Part shown: positions 60,961-64,000 of the stretch, one piece after another
How the letters are laid out: every line of letters starts with the position of its first letter
Position numbering within the stretch: position 1 is the stretch's first letter
Translations under genes and position numbers: made by a program
Assembly: GCF_964340395.1 (NCBI RefSeq)
Contig: NC_135554.1
Coordinates: 1-64,000 of the forward strand
Length of the DNA stretch: 64,000 nucleotides
Reading direction: 5' to 3'
Source: Glandiceps talaboti
Lineage: Eukaryota > Hemichordata > Enteropneusta > Spengelidae
Notes under the pieces: generated by a model
The model's input: the letters and a program-made list of their open reading frames with translations, nothing else
Told to the model about the DNA's origin: nothing
Databases searched by the model: none

Positions 60961-61022
60961 TTAAGAATCCACCGCCCCCCCCCCCCCCGCCCCCGCCACC
61001 CCCCCCCCCCCCCCCCCCCCCC
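60848..61022. repeat. long G and C homopolymer runs
   Basis: A G-run of about 20 (60,848-60,866), a G-run of about 12 (60,926-60,937) and C-runs up to about 22 (60,974-61,022). Such runs can form quadruplexes and are prone to sequencing and replication slippage, so exact lengths are unreliable. A shorter G-run sits at the mirror position in the left arm (13,425-13,440). Confidence 0.9.
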
Positions 61023-62121
61023 AGGCTGGAGAAACTGACCTGTCCCTAAGAAAAGCTGAGAAGGGCTTGTTTCTAGGAATCCAATGAAAAGATGATTGAA
61101 AGGAGGAAAAGGAGAGGCAAAGAAACATGAATTCAAAGATGATTTTTTATTTATATACTTTTTTAAATCGACCGACCGACCAAAATTTTCCATGGAAAAA
61201 AACAAAAACATTTTTAAACATTAGGATCACCCCTACACACCAACCTTGGTGACACCAGGTCGAATAAATAATAGTGGGTGTCTTTGCGATTTCTTAGCTT
61301 TATAATGTTATTCATGTTTTTATCAGATAACATCTCTAGTTGATAAAGTTTTAAATCAAAACTATCGTCTTCTCTGTCTCTTTGTAGCTTACCAACTTTG
61401 AATTAATTAGTGCACAGCTAATATCCTTGATCAAACTGGTAGGCTATTTGGCAAATTACTAGTAACATATTTCCATAACCAGTGTAAATATCTACTAACT
61501 GACAAATGGTAATACACCAACCGTTAGTCGGATTGGTAGATGTCAGTTAGTGAACTATAAGACTTTTTAAGTTAACGTGAATGTTGGTGGCGCTATACTA
61601 CTGAGAACGCATGAACGTACGTATAAAACATCTTGGTAATATAATTTTGTGTACAATGTATCTGGATGCGTAATTACCAAGTTGCGGCAAACATTAAACG
61701 CAAGACGCACATAAAGACCACCATGCAAATAAACAATAAACAGAGGATACATTGCATTTATTAATCAAACGTTAATACATGTCAACACAATATACTAGGA
61801 AATTCCCTTTCCCTGTCTATCTTTCTGTGTAAAGACTTTTTAAGTTTTACTGTTCGTCACCGTGGTCTCTGCATGGACGTACGAGTGGGGTGGGGTGCAC
61901 GGGGGTGGGGTGGCACAAACAATAATTACGTAATCAAACGCTATATACATAATATATAACTGTCAGTCAGTCGACGTAGGAAGATTACGCAGTGGGGTTT
62001 GACCTTTACTTGCACACGACAGCGCATGACAGAACTGGTAACGCTCATGACTGTACCAGACACAGGAGTTGCTAATGATACTCGCAACGCATAGATCTGG
62101 TACTCGAGTAGTACATGTCTG

Positions 62122-64000
62122 ATTCGAACACATCTCTGCGACGTTTTCCGCAGCCGTGATCACTGCGTCATTGAACTACGTCCATCATCACGGCGACAGT
62201 AGGGAGCCCTCTATGACACTCTCAGGAGAGAGAAAGCACGGGCTGACTCTTCCGGCACCAGATTTACAAACTTTACTCACACAACGATTGCAATTCGATT
62301 TAATAGAACGGCCACTGATGTCAGTGATTAACTTAAAACTCTAGAAGTTCTTCTCATTAAATCATAACAATATTTCTACATTGTCAATAGAAATTGAAAT
62401 TTGAATGTAAACACTTTGTTACAAATTGTAGTCATTCCCCAAATTGTCTAATAGTAAACACACGGCTCTCAAGGATATGAAAAACTAAGTTTGTATCCGA
62501 AGATCAATATCGTACCAACCTCAATCAGCATCCTACAAAGTTTGTGCTATGAAGTGATTTAAACAAGTACATATCTGTTACGACTTTTTTACGGACATCA
62601 AGCCGATGTACACAATATAATCAACGATGATTGAACCGTTTCGTGTAGTACAGATATGTTGAAGAGCTGCAAAGAATTTTCACCTGTGCAACATTACTCA
62701 AATGCAATCTTATATTCCGGAACAATGAACGTTATCCGAACTTAAGAAATGACAAGATTTTCGTAAAGTTTTAAGTTCATTTATTTTCTAAATCGCCTTT
62801 TTTATTTATATTCATTCATGTTCGAGTGCGTTGTACATACATCAGATTTAAAAGCATGATAAAACAATCAAAACAAATAGAGCTAAAAACAATTAAAACA
62901 TCAGTGATGAGCTTTAGTTTTCCAGGAATTGAGTTCCGATCCGTAGCTTTGATCCACAAATGTCAAGCGAGAAATTTTGGTACGTGTTTGGCGTAGAATA
63001 TAACAGTCCTGCCAAAATTCGCCTATGCAATACCGCAATGCTAAAATGACGTATTGCAGTTACAAAATGAAATACTGCAATGAATGGATGCCGTACGCCG
63101 GTTCGAGAATGTCATTATGACTTACTGACATGATGAGATACTGTAATGTGAGTTTGCCGTTTGCGATTATGCACTAAATTCTTTTACTTAGGCCTCAGAC
63201 CCCACCCCACCACCTTCTAATTAAACTGGCAAACCTGAAAATAATGTTTCAGACAGCACAGTCGATTTCAAATATATAGATAGGAAAAATAATGACTTTG
63301 TTGACATGTTACTGTTACAGTATTTTAGTGCCATTCATTTACTATTATAGCTAACATTCATCTGTTTCTCAATTTGATTACCTTTTAAAAGTAATGTTTA
63401 TATTTAGGGGTACACAACATATGGTTTCATAGGAGGAGAACTAAAATGGTTCAAACCCCTACCCCCAACTAAAATGGTTCAAACCCCTACCCCCACCTCA
63501 AAGTAAAAGTTTTCTTTTTATCCAACATTGAACAATTGATCTCGCCTCTTATGCAGTTAGAATTCACTGTGACACTGCCTCAGAACAGATATATAAGACC
63601 CCATGTAAACCATAAATGAGAATGAGTCTGAGACTCTCATTTTGAAGGAATTCCAACGTGAGACCGTATCTGAGACTGGATTTGAGACTTGTATGCATAT
63701 GATGTAAACAATATATAAACAGCGGACAGCAACAGAAGTCATCGCATGACCAACGGATGCAGCTAGATAGCTAAGAATGTATGGTGCAAATAGTCTTGTT
63801 TGCAAAGTCTGATGATTTCAAGCCCCTCAATTTCATGATTTTAGTAAAATAGCCATGCGAGAAATGAAATAGCCATCTCAGACTCGATAAGCTACAGTAA
63901 GAGGATGGGTCAAGGGGTGTACATATTTGTGTTTTCGTAAATTATCCGCTTATTATGCATCGATTATTGTGTACTCGTATGACTTTTGATTTTAACATGA
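62122..64000. other. right flank, no gene seen
   Basis: Unique-looking DNA outside the right arm. It has a 27-bp direct repeat AAAATGGTTCAAACCCCTAC at 63,443 and 63,470. Open frames (62,156-62,344 and 63,557-63,805 minus) have no domain features. Confidence 0.5.

Larger units (their letters stand above)
54696..62121 (-). repeat. right arm of giant inverted repeat
   Basis: Mirror of 12,407-26,192. The arm is about 7.4 kb. Compared with the left arm it has a much smaller TATAG array (56,110-57,250), no LINE fragment, and an extra 1.5 kb at 59,455-60,960. The outer end at 62,121 is defined by loss of similarity to the sequence left of 12,407. I see no target-site duplication there (left flank AAAACGA, right flank ATTCGAA). 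Confidence 0.85.

Noticed and set aside
60870-61211. Frames with long glycine or proline tracts
   Set aside because: Translations of G/C homopolymer runs.
12407-62121. Target-site duplication at the outer ends of the giant repeat
   Set aside because: Flanks AAAACGA and ATTCGAA do not match in any register I tried, so I do not claim one.
1-64000. tRNA and rRNA genes
   Set aside because: I saw no cloverleaf with A and B boxes and no rRNA core sequence.

Overview
The window looks like nuclear DNA from a metazoan, most likely a marine invertebrate such as a lancelet, acorn worm, mollusc or cnidarian. This is inferred from AT-rich DNA dominated by satellites, several families of decayed retroelements, an invertebrate-type Polinton/Maverick-like element, and almost no host coding sequence. 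There are no bacterial-style operons, no rRNA and no tRNA that I can see. The species cannot be fixed from the sequence alone.

Layout. 1-11,515 is an uninterrupted minisatellite of 18-20 bp units built on TTAGGACTTAGG, with higher-order periodicity. 12,407-26,192 and about 54,700-62,121 are the two arms of a very large inverted repeat. Each arm carries, in mirror order, the same single-copy-like blocks, a decayed Penelope-like retroelement, a 20-bp tandem repeat, TATAG/CTATA satellites, a hairpin and a 214-bp MITE. The left arm is longer because its TATAG array has grown to about 7 kb, against about 1.1 kb on the right. It also carries a LINE fragment inserted in satellite. The right arm has its own 1.5-kb insertion.

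The core between the arms (26.2-54.7 kb) opens with a Polinton-like (Maverick) mobile element, about 26.2-39.6 kb. Its recognisable genes are a protein-primed family B DNA polymerase (39,135 to 35,390, minus strand, broken) and a retroviral-type DDE integrase with a chromodomain (32,284 to 28,801, minus strand). The integrase is split by a 2.35-kb insertion flanked by TA. Around these sit a set of uncharacterised genes: a probable virion-type protein in two frames (28,418-26,975), an acidic coiled-coil protein truncated by satellite (26,956-26,193), a hydrophobic protein (32,898-32,431), two proteins sharing an N-terminal LNDLRD motif, a plus-strand gene with one frameshift (34,696-35,354) and a zinc-finger protein. 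Several frames carry stops or shifts, so the copy is an inactivated endogenous element. I found no packaging ATPase and no adenain-type protease.

The rest of the core (39.6-54.6 kb) is non-coding. It holds microsatellites, a roughly 200-bp hairpin, a LINE reverse-transcriptase relic (about 48,240-47,215), a 169-bp tandem satellite (48.4-51.9 kb) split by a 1,066-bp TIR element, and dispersed repeats. One short frame at 43,795-43,982 ends at a good splice donor and may be a host first exon. From 62,122 to the end I see no gene.

Taken together, the genes that could once have acted together are the polymerase (self-replication from protein-primed ends), the integrase (insertion) and the putative virion proteins. 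The main open question is whether the roughly 50-kb palindrome-armed unit is a large mobile element with satellite-bearing terminal repeats, or an inverted segmental duplication that happens to flank a Polinton-like copy.
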